Shown: positions 26,401-37,300 of the stretch, piece after piece | Layout of the letters: each line of letters begins with the position of its first letter | How positions within the stretch are numbered: the stretch's first letter is position 1 | Origin: Neckera pumila | Taxonomy: Eukaryota > Streptophyta > Bryopsida > Hypnales > Neckeraceae | Direction of reading: 5' to 3' | Assembly (NCBI GenBank): GCA_963969595.1 | Contig: OZ018409.1 | Location: 12,600,520-12,664,519 of the forward strand | DNA length: 64,000 nucleotides | Made by a program: the position numbers and the translations under genes | Notes under the pieces: model-generated | Told to the model about the DNA's origin: nothing | Databases searched by the model: none | What the model saw: only the letters and a program-made list of their open reading frames with translations

Positions 26401-28397
26401 CTTTATATATGGCTCTATGTTGCCTTGGTTCTGAGACATAAATGTTAATTTCTGAAACATCCAGGCACTAGTTTACATGAGTTTGAGGTGGATATGGATT
26501 TTAATTGTGATAATTTTACAGATTGAATCAGTAAAACAACTTGATTTTAATCTGAAAATGGCATCTGAATTCAGAAAAATTCTCAAGTAGACCTGATCTG
26601 TTCCTATGAAGTTATCGTATGTGACGAGGGGTTTGGCATGTGTGGATGCAGAATCTTCTGAAAATGGAGCTCACCCTGATGGAAGTACCTAAAGAGTTGC
26701 ATCTAGCAAACTTGCCGTCAGTTTTTCAGGTCAGTCTAAACTTTCCGGCATCAACGAAATCTCAATTTGGTGGCCCTTTTCAAATAGATTGCAAAAGACT
26801 GCGTATTCATGTGTGCTGTCATTTTTTCATGAGATCTAGAAGTTTCATGCTTGACATCTTAATGATATGCTTCATCTGAATACAATATATGCAATCGTTC
26901 TTCATTCTATTTGACAATTCCTGAACATAGATGCCTTATATTCACGGACATTTTGAATTCTGACCAACCAGGAGCTATTGCGGCGAAGTACAAAAGAAAA
27001 GTGCGAGGGATGCGGCAAAGTACCCAAGTAAGTCCCTACATGGAGGTTCCTTGGGTGCTCAGAATTAGGATCTATTCGAGCCTTAAAACCTGAAATGAAA
27101 GTATAATTGTGTATCCAAGCCCATAATGACAACACATTGTAGGTAGTGTTCTCTTTCTGATGCTACCGTATTTGAGGACGTGATTCTCTGAAAACATCGT
27201 AACCGGTGATTGTGACCTTGTTCTCTGTGCAGGTTCCCAGCAGTTTGCCTCGTTTGTGGCGTTTTCTTCTGCTATGGTACTGATTGTTGTGCGAAAGACG
27301 ATGTGCGGGAATGTTCACGGCATGCTGAACTAGGTACCAACCTCTTGTTTATTTCTTGTTCAGAGTTGAAAATGTTGATGATTTTAGTTCAAGATTCTGA
27401 TTTTGTGGCAGCTGTCGACTACTCAGGGGGAGTTCAGTTCTATCTATCTTTAGAGATCTTTAATAGTCGCTACTTGCTGTTGTGGTCTCTTTTCGAAGAT
27501 GAACCAACTTGTTATACGAATGCATAAATTGGCTTAGTTGTGAGATCTTCCTCCACTATGATGTAATCTTAGAAACTGTAACCATCTCTATCTCCCTGTT
27601 CTGATGCTTCTCTCCGATGAATTTTTTTTCAGAGGGTTCTGGAATTGGAATTTTTTTGCTCATGCGCTCTACACAGTTGGTGCTGATTCGTGGGGGTCGA
27701 GTCTGCGACGCACCGTCCCTTTATTTGGATCAGCATGGGGAGGTGCGTTCTTCCAACCCTTTTGTAGCACTTTGTTGCTAAAGTTTTGATTTTTAAAATT
27801 CGGAGTCCTTCCTTCAGCGTGGATTTGCAAGACAATGTTGGGCGTATTCTATCTGGTAGCGGTGGTATATCCCTTGGATTTGCGCAAGGCATTTGAGAGC
27901 ATCTGTAGAATCAGTTTAGCTGAGTTGCTTTTGCTACTAGGATGCGTGCGGAGAGCGACAAGACGATTCGGACTCATCTGATGGGCCAGTATGTTTTTAC
28001 TCCTCCATATCCTGACCCCCTCTTCGCACCTTTTTTCAAGTTTTACTGTACTCAGATGTTCATTGTTGGTGGTTGCAGGAAGACAGGTATTTGAAGCGCA
28101 GTCAATTGCTGAACCTGAGCAGCCTTCGCATGAATGAGGTGGGTGATATACGATGTCATAATTTCATACCATACGCCCTATGATTCCTAACTCTTTCTAA
28201 AATTGTCCCTATCAAATGACACAATTTGATTTACCTGTAACGTGTCCCAAATTGGAGTCCTTACGAGAGTCTGTGCTTGCTGCTTTGATTCTGATGCTTG
28301 GTGGGATGCACAGGTGAGGCGTTTGTGGCTGACAGCAGGTTTTGACCACGACACGCACATCCTGCATAATTCTCAAATTTCTCTCGGGGTTATGTGA
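11468..28397 (+). CDS. PRT6: PRT6/UBR1-like N-recognin E3 ubiquitin ligase (44 exons)
   Basis: This gene encodes an E3 of the Arg/N-degron pathway. The family binds proteins with basic N-terminal residues and ubiquitylates them for the proteasome. The model gives 1758 residues; Arabidopsis PRT6 is about 2000. A UBR zinc box (55-122) has all expected Cys/His up to FCSAH. The split RING has C973, C976, C1059, H1061, H1064, C1067 and a CPIC at 1100-1103. A C-terminal Zn/cap region starts with CEGC at 1633 and leads to EGSGIG and a YLDQHGEED motif. Exons: 11468-11697, 12369-12421, 12721-12787, 13173-13252, 13716-13792, 14039-14119, 14471-14536, 14769-14940, 15064-15172, 15314-15359, 15688-15810, 16029-16106, 16300-16449, 16839-17009, 17213-17263, 17556-17638, 18200-18296, 18508-18603, 18821-18856, 19030-19092, 19249-19335, 19526-19624, 19915-20019, 20414-20547, 20878-21077, 21230-21342, 21484-21566, 21772-21958, 22217-22465, 22839-22911, 23075-23280, 23490-23552, 23921-24116, 24286-24914, 25274-25465, 25797-25845, 25978-26099, 26260-26331, 26652-26729, 26972-27027, 27233-27333, 27633-27742, 28079-28138, 28314-28397. 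Phase is continuous throughout. The start is the first in-frame ATG. Exons 36-38 and the 42/43 junction are least certain. Confidence 0.9.
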
Positions 28398-29682
28398 GTC
28401 ATGTCCATTCATATCATGACTTTATTCTTTCGTTCCCTTGGGTCCTCGCTGCTACGCTCCTCAAGTGGAGCACTGTTGCTGGAGGAACCGAGGAAGTACA
28501 GAAGGCACATATATACATAGAAAAAGAGAATGATCATCATCAATGGATTGATTCATATATCTAATTGGACATACGTAGCTGTACATGAACATACGTAGCT
28601 GTACATGAGATGGAGTGTTAGTATGCTCCATTGTCCCTCAAGCCCAAAGGCCATTGCGTACACAAGAAGCCTGGCTGCAGGAGGCTTCTTTTCAAGCAGA
28701 AATCTTAGACATTTCCGAAGCATCTTAACCTGGCCTGCGGAAGATTGCGCTCAGCACTTTGGAACATGTGGGAACCTTTTTCTACGTGTGAGGTGGAAAA
28801 AGTGGTGCTGAAACTTTCGCCGAGGAGCCAGAAATGCATTCCGAGACTAGAATTGTACCGGCGGTGAGTTCAGTTAGTTCTTTGAGTACAGTCAGCGAAA
28901 CATCCAATTTTGACCCTTGAAATGTGGCATGCTTTGATAGGTTCATTTTGCAGAACTGTAGATTATATTCTTTCAATGGGAACACGTACAACATCACATT
29001 GCTGCCTTGTATACAACTTCCAACAATTTTTTTCATTCAATTTGGCAAGTATTGTATGACGTCTCCTTGTGTATATTGCCTTCCATGTCCAAAATGTCAT
29101 TGTGACGTTCTGAGCGAGTGTACGGAAGAAGCATCCACTTGTTATTCTAAGCAATCAAGTGTGGGTTTTGTGTGATTAGATAACGTAGCCGACCCATTTC
29201 CAACCACTTCAGCAATTGAGCGTCTCTGGAGCGCGGGTATGTTGAGTGGGAAAATTTTCCCGTTTACAAATATAGATTTTAAAAGGATTCCAAAATTTCT
29301 CACAATTTTATTTGTCAAAACAAAATTATTGTGCATTTTCTAGGTAAAGATTCTATTCGTCCAATATTGGTCATGTAGGTCATCCTATTTTTGACCAAGA
29401 GTTGGTTGCAATATTGAGTCTAGTAGACAATCATAATGCGCTACAAATGGATCGGAAACTGCATTATAATTGATTACTAATCATCTCTACCTGCACAAAA
29501 AGAAAGCATTGTCAAAATGGAGGGGATCAAAAATGGGTCAACCATCTTATGTAGTTAACTTGTATTCCCTCTATCTCTAATATTGATGTTTCCTTTGTAT
29601 TTTTAAGGAATAAGATACAGAGATCCATTACGAACTAGAGCCCATTCAATCCCTTTACCTAATGTCAAACTTTGACATCCTA
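28398..29682. other. 3' region of the E3 gene and intergenic DNA
   Basis: The first few hundred bases are probably 3' UTR. A 20-bp unit beginning ACATACGTAGC is repeated twice at 28569-28608. The open frame at 28605-28811 has no family features. Between about 29178 and 29555, weakly matching inverted ends around GACCCATTT suggest a decayed MITE; I did not assign it. No gene is recognised. Confidence 0.4.
28569..28608. repeat. Direct tandem repeat, 2 x 20 bp
   Basis: Two identical 20-bp copies lie head to tail. The unit contains the palindromic cores TACGTA and TGTACA. It lies about 170 bp after the stop codon of the E3 gene, so it is probably in its 3' UTR or just beyond. Function unknown. 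Confidence 0.7.
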
Positions 29683-30425
29683 TTGTAGTAGAAATTGATT
29701 ACTCTTGGGGCTCAAAGGTTAAAAATTGGGATGAAAAGTCAACATTTCATGAATTCATTGAATACCACTATGGCTCCAACCTTCACATGGCTAAAGATTC
29801 TTGCATTATTCGACAATGTGAAGGGACACTTTTGGTTCGTCGTTGGCACCATGTTAGGGAATTAAAAGGGCCACATTGGCATCCAATTAGGACAAGAATA
29901 GTTCCAATTGAGGTTCACAATGGGAAGATATGTGATTTTGCTTTGACCACTTATAATGCACCTTTTCTTTTGTTTTCCAAAACTGAATTGAACAAAATTC
30001 TTGTTGAATATTTTCTATTTTGTTGTCCTTTTGCTACAAAAAACTTGTGAATCTAATAAGTGTAACAATGTGTAGTGACCAAATGGTCCACAATGGGCAT
30101 CCTATGTTAAGTGATCTACAATACATTTTGCTTCCAAATATATAAAATATAGTTTTGAGTATAGTGGTTTTTACGTAAGGTTTGCATGCTCCAATTGGAT
30201 TGAGATTTTATTAGATCAAGTCAGCTCAAACAAATATTCATTAAAATTTGTGATTTAAAATAATCAAATGTTCACATTGTAGAATAATGCAAGATTCTTT
30301 AGCCATATGCAAGCTGAACCTACATAATGGTATTCAATGAATTCATGAAATGGTGACTTTTCATCGGCCAATTCCAACCCTTTGAATCCCAATCACACTC
30401 TATTCAATTTAAACTTCTACTACAG
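29683..30425. mobile_element. TA-flanked inverted-repeat element, 743 bp
   Basis: The ends read YTGTAGTAGAA and its complement, each next to TA (29681-29682 and 30426-30427). Inverted similarity continues for about 150 bp, including the block CATTTCATGAATTCATTGAA (29745) mirrored near 30330. TA duplication points to the Tc1/mariner type. An open frame at 29787-30050 (87 codons) lies inside but shows no transposase motif, so the element looks non-autonomous. Confidence 0.6.
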
Positions 30426-30427
30426 TA

Positions 30428-31481
30428 AGATTGATTTTAAAAGAAATTTTCAATTTTTTGTTTCAAATTTTATTGAAAAATATTTGTTTGTACACTACCA
30501 TAAAGAATGCAAGCGACCCTGTTCACACAGGAGACCGCGGGACAAAGATTGATTCCAAAGCTCTGACTTGTAAAGCCCTAGTTCTCAGAAACCCCAATCC
30601 TGCCCATTCCTCCCTCCTTAGACTTGGCTTGCATGAGATTGCGCATCCTCCATCCCCCGCGCTCGACGGATCGCGCTTCGCCAGCACTTCCTTCAGCTCC
30701 GCCTCTCGATTCTCGTCTCATCGCGCGTTTCCGTGTCGGATTTGGTGCCCTCTTGCAACCTCTCCAGCTAGCTTTGGCATTCTTGCATTGCTGCTGTCTC
30801 TGTAATCTCGCATAGTTTACGGTACGGTAGTGTTGTACCCGTTGCCAAATGCAATGTCTATAAGTGATTTGTTGCAGAGATTCTTTTCTTTTGATTGCGA
30901 ATTGCATCCTTGGAGGTTGCAGGAATTTTCTTAGGAGATTTGAATAATTTCGCTGAATTTGTTGGTACTGGAGTTAGATGTGTGGTGGTGACTCCTATTT
31001 TCAGTTCTTAGTAGTTCATGACTGTCTTCTGCTATCTTCTTGTGGATTCGTGTGCCCTGTCTTCTGCGGACTTGATTTGAAAATGACGAATTTTTTGATG
31101 AGTAAGTTCAATTGGGATCAAATTTTATATCACCAGAATCAGTGGCTAACGTTTTATTTGTCGGCGAAAATATAATTGGTAATTGGAAATGAAAAACTCT
31201 GTCTCCGTATGACTTACTGAGAACTGCTGGCTTCTTTTTCTGCCGGAAGCTTTTATTGGATTCGATTCCGGCCATTAGGCGTCGTCTTTTTTGTTAGCAT
31301 TCAATGTGTAGAAGGAAGGTCTCAATTATATTAAACAGTCATCCTTGAACTTTTTTCTGCAATTTTTGAATGTAAGAATTGTTGTATTTTTGAATGTAAG
31401 CTACTTCAATTGTATAAGAAGCTCTTAACGGTTTGTGGTAATGTGCAGCTGTGAAAGAGCTCTGTATTACTTTTGAGAGTC
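30428..31481 (+). promoter_or_regulatory. Probable promoter and 5' leader of the 155-residue protein gene
   Basis: A C-rich, CpG-containing stretch at about 30590-30760 stands out from AT-rich surroundings and is pyrimidine-rich, as in plant 5' leaders. A leader intron ending at the CAG near 31449 is possible. The open frames here on both strands overlap each other and show no family features. The transcription start cannot be placed from sequence alone. Confidence 0.35.
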
Positions 31482-32588
31482 ATGTCGGGAATTCTTATTC
31501 GTGAGCTTGGAGGCCACAGTCGTCTCCAACCTCGCCTCTTTGCCTTCTCTCGTTCTCTTACTACAGTGGTAAGCATCTTAACTGCAAGTACTGCTATAGC
31601 CATTACTGGTTTTGATATTAGGTGTTGGTCTGAGACACCATGTAATGTAAGTTAGAGGATGCTAAGACCATCATGGACCCGGTCCCGTCTATTATACTGA
31701 CTCAGCAACTCATCTAGTCATGCACTGGATTGGCCTTCAATTAGCAAGTTGAGTAAGCACGACTCGGCTTAGCGTCTACAGCAAGTGTCTTTGAATAAAA
31801 ACGGGGTTGCCTACTGCCTCTTATAGTGATTTACAAACTCCCACTTTCAATTGACATTGTATGAGAAATTCATACTTTATGATAATGATTCGAATATTTT
31901 TCGGCTCTTGCACCCAGGGATCTCGCCACAGCTCTATTCTGATCTCTCAAACTTCATAGCCGCGAGTATGTTAGAATGCTTAAAGTGATGCAAACGGTAT
32001 CGTCTACCTTAAGGCTAGTACTGCTCAAAGAGCACATTTTGACTCCTGTGTAGGTCTCGTGGTTGAATTACTGCAAGTCTGCAACCATTTTCTTGAGACT
32101 TGCGATTGGTTTTCAGATGTTGAGCCATATGCTTGACTTATTTTCAGCCTAAACGAAAGTCAATATATCATCTAACAGAGCCTTTTTTAACAATATTACT
32201 CTCGCAGGCCCAGGATGCCCAGGATGCCGGCGTCCAAAAGAAAGGTCGTGGAGGGTTGATTGGCGCCACTGCTGTTTTGGCTGGAGCTTCGATAGTTGGA
32301 GGATCTTATTACGCTATGACAATGGAACCTCAACCAAGAGTTCTTCCCCCTGTGACTGTGCAGAGCTTGCCTTCAGCTGCTCCCGCTGCTCCCGTTCCAA
32401 CCCCATTGGCTCCTCCAGCCATTTCTGCTCGTGATGAATTACTGCAGAGGGTAGAGAGTCTGAAATCGGAGCTGGAAGATCTGCGGAAGCAAAAACGCGA
32501 CAAACTCGTTGATATGAAGAAGAAAGCAATCAAGGACGAGATTCACACCATCCAAACTGGCCTTGCTGCTCTGGACAAAAAGTCATAA
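31482..32588 (+). CDS. Probable mitochondrial membrane protein of unknown function, 155 residues
   Basis: Two exons, 31482-31568 and 32208-32588, join in phase 0 at good GT/AG sites. The 29 residues of exon 1 contain four Arg, many Ser/Leu and no acidic residue except one Glu, which resembles a mitochondrial presequence. Residues near 40-62 (GGLIGATAVLAGASIVGG) form one hydrophobic segment preceded by basic residues. A Pro/Ala-rich linker follows. The last 50 residues are a charged heptad-like coiled coil (ELLQRVESLKSELEDLRKQ). I do not recognise the family. The layout of presequence, one membrane pass and coiled coil resembles inner-membrane organising or assembly proteins, but this is only an analogy. 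The intron contains a dispersed repeat. Confidence 0.7.
31730..31930. repeat. Dispersed repeat in the intron of the 155-residue protein gene
   Basis: About 200 bp align with 41440-41645, another intronic site. Shared blocks include TTGGCCTTCA at the start, CTCCCACTTT, GAGAAATTCAT versus GAAACTCATGCAT, and GGCTCTTGCA near the end. No terminal structure or coding capacity is visible, so the class is unknown; a fragment of a retroelement or a SINE is possible. Confidence 0.45.
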
Positions 32589-34124
32589 AATGTATAGTAG
32601 TGCTTTTGTTGCCTGTAGTGGAGAACCCTTGAAACAACGACAAGTTGCAGATCTGGTTATGGCCATGAATCCTCTTTGATACATTGATTCACAGGTGTGA
32701 GGTTGACAACAACCCCTAATCGTGCTCGATGATCAAAAGTTGACTGAAGGACGATTGGGCATGACATAGCAGAGTTGAATGTACATAGAACTCTATTGTA
32801 TCCGTCAGAATAGTTGTAGCATTGCTTTACCATTTAATTGTCTACTACTTTCGAACTTTATATGCGCAAGGTGATCACCCACTGAAGTGCTTTGGACTCG
32901 AATTGATCAGTACAGACTCTTTCGAACCTGTGATCATCAATTTGTGGAATGCATGACGACTCTGGTTTTCATTCTCAATCATGAACCAAGGCATGGTTTG
33001 CAACTTTCTTCTCCATTTCTTTGCTCACAACTTCACAAGTCTCCAGATTGCCTTTCAACAAGAGCGTCTTCAATAAGTTTATTTATTGTTTTAAGAACTT
33101 TTGGACAATAGAACTATCCTTGAAGTCATCCCTTGTTTTTCCACATTGTGTTTTTACCTTCACATCCTAAAAACATGTTTATGTGAAAATTTAAGGAATA
33201 AAAATATTTACTCTTGTAGTATAATTGCACCTCCAAATTCAAATCTTCAATCAAATCAATCATTGGAGTTGCACAAGAAGAGTAATAGCATGAAATGTAG
33301 AGGTTAATTAATAGATGACAATCTATTGACGCTTGTAACATCTTGTGTTGAATCATTCACCCCTAAGAAAGCAATACCATTGATAATTCAACAGACTAAA
33401 TCCTATCCTTCTAGACTACAAGTGCCCTAACAAACCCTAATCTTCAATCAAAACAAGCATTGGAGTTACATCAAAATTACTGTAGCACCTTTATTAATAG
33501 AAACCATAATATGTTCCCTATTCACCTACATTTAGGTGCACTTACTCAAGTCAACTTTACTTAAGATATACACTTAAAACATGACTCAAGGTTCCATTTA
33601 GAGTACACCAATAGGTAAAGCATTAAAATTCATAACTAGTTCATAAAGTGTCAAAATAAGACATACAAAGGACTATTTAAAATTAAAATCCTCTTCTATC
33701 AATCTAATAAAATTCAATTAAAATTAACCTCTCTAAGAATCATGATCCCCACATCACTTATTGACATGTCAGGAAGGGCGAAATTACACACTTTGAACAT
33801 GAAAGCCTAGTGATGGTCAATTTTAGGTACAATTCAAAACTTTGTAACATATTATTCGCTCAATAGTCAAGGAATAAATAATGAAATTTACACAAATCCT
33901 CTTTCCATTGCTAACCAGATCCCAAATTTTTTTGTCAATAAATGTAATAACAGAAGCCATGAGATATCATGAGAATGTATTTGATAGCATTTGAACAGAC
34001 TTCCTTGAACAAATTCTGTTTTCAAGGTACGAAAAGGAAGAAATCAATGCAAATCTTGTAAATCTTGCTTCCACGATGTTGTGCATCTTGGTGTCTGAGA
34101 GGGTTTGAAGAAACAAACAAACGG
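32589..34124. other. 3' region and AT-rich intergenic DNA
   Basis: The first few hundred bases are likely 3' UTR of the gene ending at 32588. The remainder holds no recognisable gene, repeat partner or RNA. The small open frames at 32887-33356 overlap one another on opposite strands and look random. Confidence 0.5.
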
Positions 34125-34335
34125 CTTGATTCAGCTGAGTTCGATTTCATTGAAGATGCAGGTGTCTGAGCATCGATGGCGTTGCAAACACTTGATTCAA
34201 GCCAAGCTGAGTTAAATTTCATTGAAGGTGCTGGTGTCTTGAGCATCAATGGCGTTGCAAACACTTGATTTAAGCCAGATGAGTTCGATTTCGTTGAAGG
34301 TGCTGGCTGGTGTCTTGAGCATCAATGGCGTTGGA
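34125..34335. repeat. Three tandem units of 66-74 bp at the 3' end of the phosphofructokinase gene
   Basis: Units at 34125-34190, 34191-34264 and 34265-34335 each contain TTGATTYAAGCC (or a shortened form), TTCATTGAAG and CATCAATGGCGTTG. The stop codon of the phosphofructokinase model (34322-34324, minus strand) lies in the unit nearest the gene, so the other units would be 3' UTR. Confidence 0.75.
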
Positions 34336-37300
34336 TGGGGCAATGAGGATCATGACAGGAGCCCGCAGCTGGCCCAGCAGGCTTCCCTTGCCCCATGGGA
34401 CAACCAGGCTCATGGTCTGTGCTTTGAGGGCTACTGCCCCCCCAGGACGGCGTGGGCGTTTGCTTCCCTCCGGATCCACAGCGTTGCAGTCCAGGCTTGG
34501 CACCTCCAGCCGCGCACTTCGAGGCATGAATGTGAGGCTCACTTCCATAGGAGCTCGAAGCATAACTTTCCGTGGGTGAACTGGTGGGATTTACAACCTG
34601 TGGGAAGCATCAATTATTCATGAAATTTGCAGCTGTCAGTTACGTTTGTAGTGTAAGTTCAGTATGCTAAACAGAAAAAATCTCCACCCACCACTACTAG
34701 CATGGGAGTCTTGGGGATTGGGGAAGATACTTAGGAAAATTGCAAAAGATTCCGTAGCATCACACCAAATTATGGAAGTGCAAGATCCTAGTATCAAGGA
34801 GAGAATCAGTGTTGTGCAGGTATCGAATTTCTTCAGATTTCAATTGATAAACACAGGAATTCAATTTTTGCTGTTAAAAGACAAACCAGTGAAATACTGG
34901 AATTGAATAAACTAGAAAAAAGACCCCACTACATACGTCCAACTTGCAGATATTAGATGTTGGAGAGAACTGATATTGTAATGATATTCATCTTTTTAAG
35001 AGAAAAGAATGTGACAAATGCAAACCTTGCTAGTTTCGTGCTTAATTCTGGTGAGAAGATATTACAGTGCTAATACCCGGCCAACAAAAAAAGTCCCAAT
35101 GCGACACTGGAAAGTACAACTTGGGCATCTCATTCTGGGCATCACCATAGAAAAGAGGGGCCCGAATCAGCACACTTTGTTGCTTCCTCCGACTTGATAT
35201 GGACAATTTTTAACATGGTTATGTATAATTTGGACATTTGTTGTTGCTTCAAATTTGTTGCTTTGGACGACTTGATTTGAATGTTTTTTTAACATATTTG
35301 TGTTGCTTCGGACATGCTGATTCGGGCCCTCTTTCCTACTTAGCGCATTGAAAATTGTCACGTTAATCCATGAACTGATGGCCTTACCTTCTCCAACCGT
35401 AAGTTGAGGCTCTTTTGCCTTTCCGGGGGAGGGTGCGGTGGTGCACCACCGCTGCCCTTCCTGCCTTCGCCGGGCTTCCAGCCTGCTCCTATTCCACTGC
35501 CGGTTTGCTTGTCGCAGGACGGCGACATGAACTCCGGTTGCCCAGTGGAGGTGACGCAGCGCTGGTACATATTGCTCCTGGGGTCAACCATGCGAGGCTT
35601 TTTGATCACCTCGGGAATGGGCAGGAAGCAATAGTGCGTGTTTACCACTCCTACTGTAATGTTGGTGTACCCTGCAAAGGCGCCGTGAACCTGCATGGAA
35701 CCAACATTCATTTGCTCCCAAAGCATGTCAACAAGGGAGTACCATAAGCTCTGGGCATTGCATATATCAACTTATCGAAGCCACATTTAACACAGATGGC
35801 TTCGGATATTATGGAATTTCATACCAAAAGTTCAATTATGTTTTAATTGTAAGTAGAGATAGGAATGCTAAGTAAAGTAGATGGAGGATGAGTACCGCAT
35901 TTTGACCCAAGATGCTGCAGAAAATATGGTCGGAAGAGTTACAAGCCCTGGCTCGGATCATGTATGTGGGATCAATGTATTTCACGTCCACAGGATATTT
36001 TATGTATCCAAAATGGGACTTCACCTGAGAGTGTCACTTGTGAGGATCTTCATACATCCTTCATCTATCACCAAATAGAGTGTTCTGATATGGAAATAAT
36101 TTAGAAGGAATTTGAATGTTCTCAATCGGCAAATGACAGAGAGAAGATGTACAACAATTCATACTTAACTTCTCAAGTGATTGTACAGCTTTATAACCTC
36201 GTGGGTTCCTACCTTGTCATAGAAAAACTTTCCAACGTCTCCAAGTATGGGATTTCCAGAAGCATCAGCTCCTCCCACCCCTTCCATCATGTCCTGCACC
36301 ATTGAAACGGAGATGCCGATTGGATATTCTCAATTATAACTCAAATTTCATTTTTTGAGGCAACTGTGTCACTCTGAAATTGGTTGGTCACAAGAGCACA
36401 GTTCCAAGCTCTAACTCATATAATTCCTTTCAAGGCAATGTGAGCTCTTCAATCAACAAAGAAAAATGCAAGTCTAAACATTTTATATCAATGGGACAAG
36501 TTCACATGAATGTTTGATTACCATATCAAGCTTGTGAACTCTTAATCTATTCTGTAATTACAATCAATCCTCTAGTCCAAAATTGCACAAGACAATGTGC
36601 TTGTATCAAATCATTTATAGAGGTTATTTCATTTTTTTATAGGAATCAGAGAGATCCACCTGGCCAGCCCCTTCTGCAATGACCACAACACAAATCCCAT
36701 TTCTCTTCAATCGGGAATGCATAAAATCCAAAACCCCAAATTCTCCTTCTAATTCAAAGGGTACCTGCAATACATGAAAAGATATGACACTGTAGATCAT
36801 TTCCTTCAATAAAAAACAAAGGGGTTTGCTTCTTTCTATCTAAAGATTCTAAACTATACAAGATCTATCATAAGTAGATTGTCTCATCAGATTTGTAGTT
36901 CATTTATAATGTTGAAATGTTAGAGTACCTCTGGAATCAATACAGCATCCACTTGACCACTTGCAATTGTTGCATACATTGTAATGTATCCACTTTGTCG
37001 TCCCATCAACTTCACAATTCCGACTCCGTTAAATGCACTGCTTGCCTAAATCAATTTAATATACCTCAATGAAAGGTTTGAGTTACATAAAATCCAATAA
37101 GAAATTATATTTACAAATGATGATTATTGATTTAGGACCTTCGAAGGAAGCAGACTTCTCAGACTAACATAACCTCAATGGAATCCATTCTACAGAGGTG
37201 GAATCAAGCATTGGATATGGAGAGTACGATTGTATTTCATGACCTTGTCCTATAGCACCAAGGTGAATTTCTTATGATGTTATTCTTGATTAATTGCACT

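Noticed and set aside
27819..27863. Possible extra exon between E3 exons 42 and 43
   Set aside because: It would interrupt the conserved GEED stretch formed by direct joining of 27742 to 28079 and would leave the frame unclear.
34325..34579. Plus-strand open frames of 84-124 codons
   Set aside because: They lie opposite the GC-rich last exon of the phosphofructokinase and are shadows of it.
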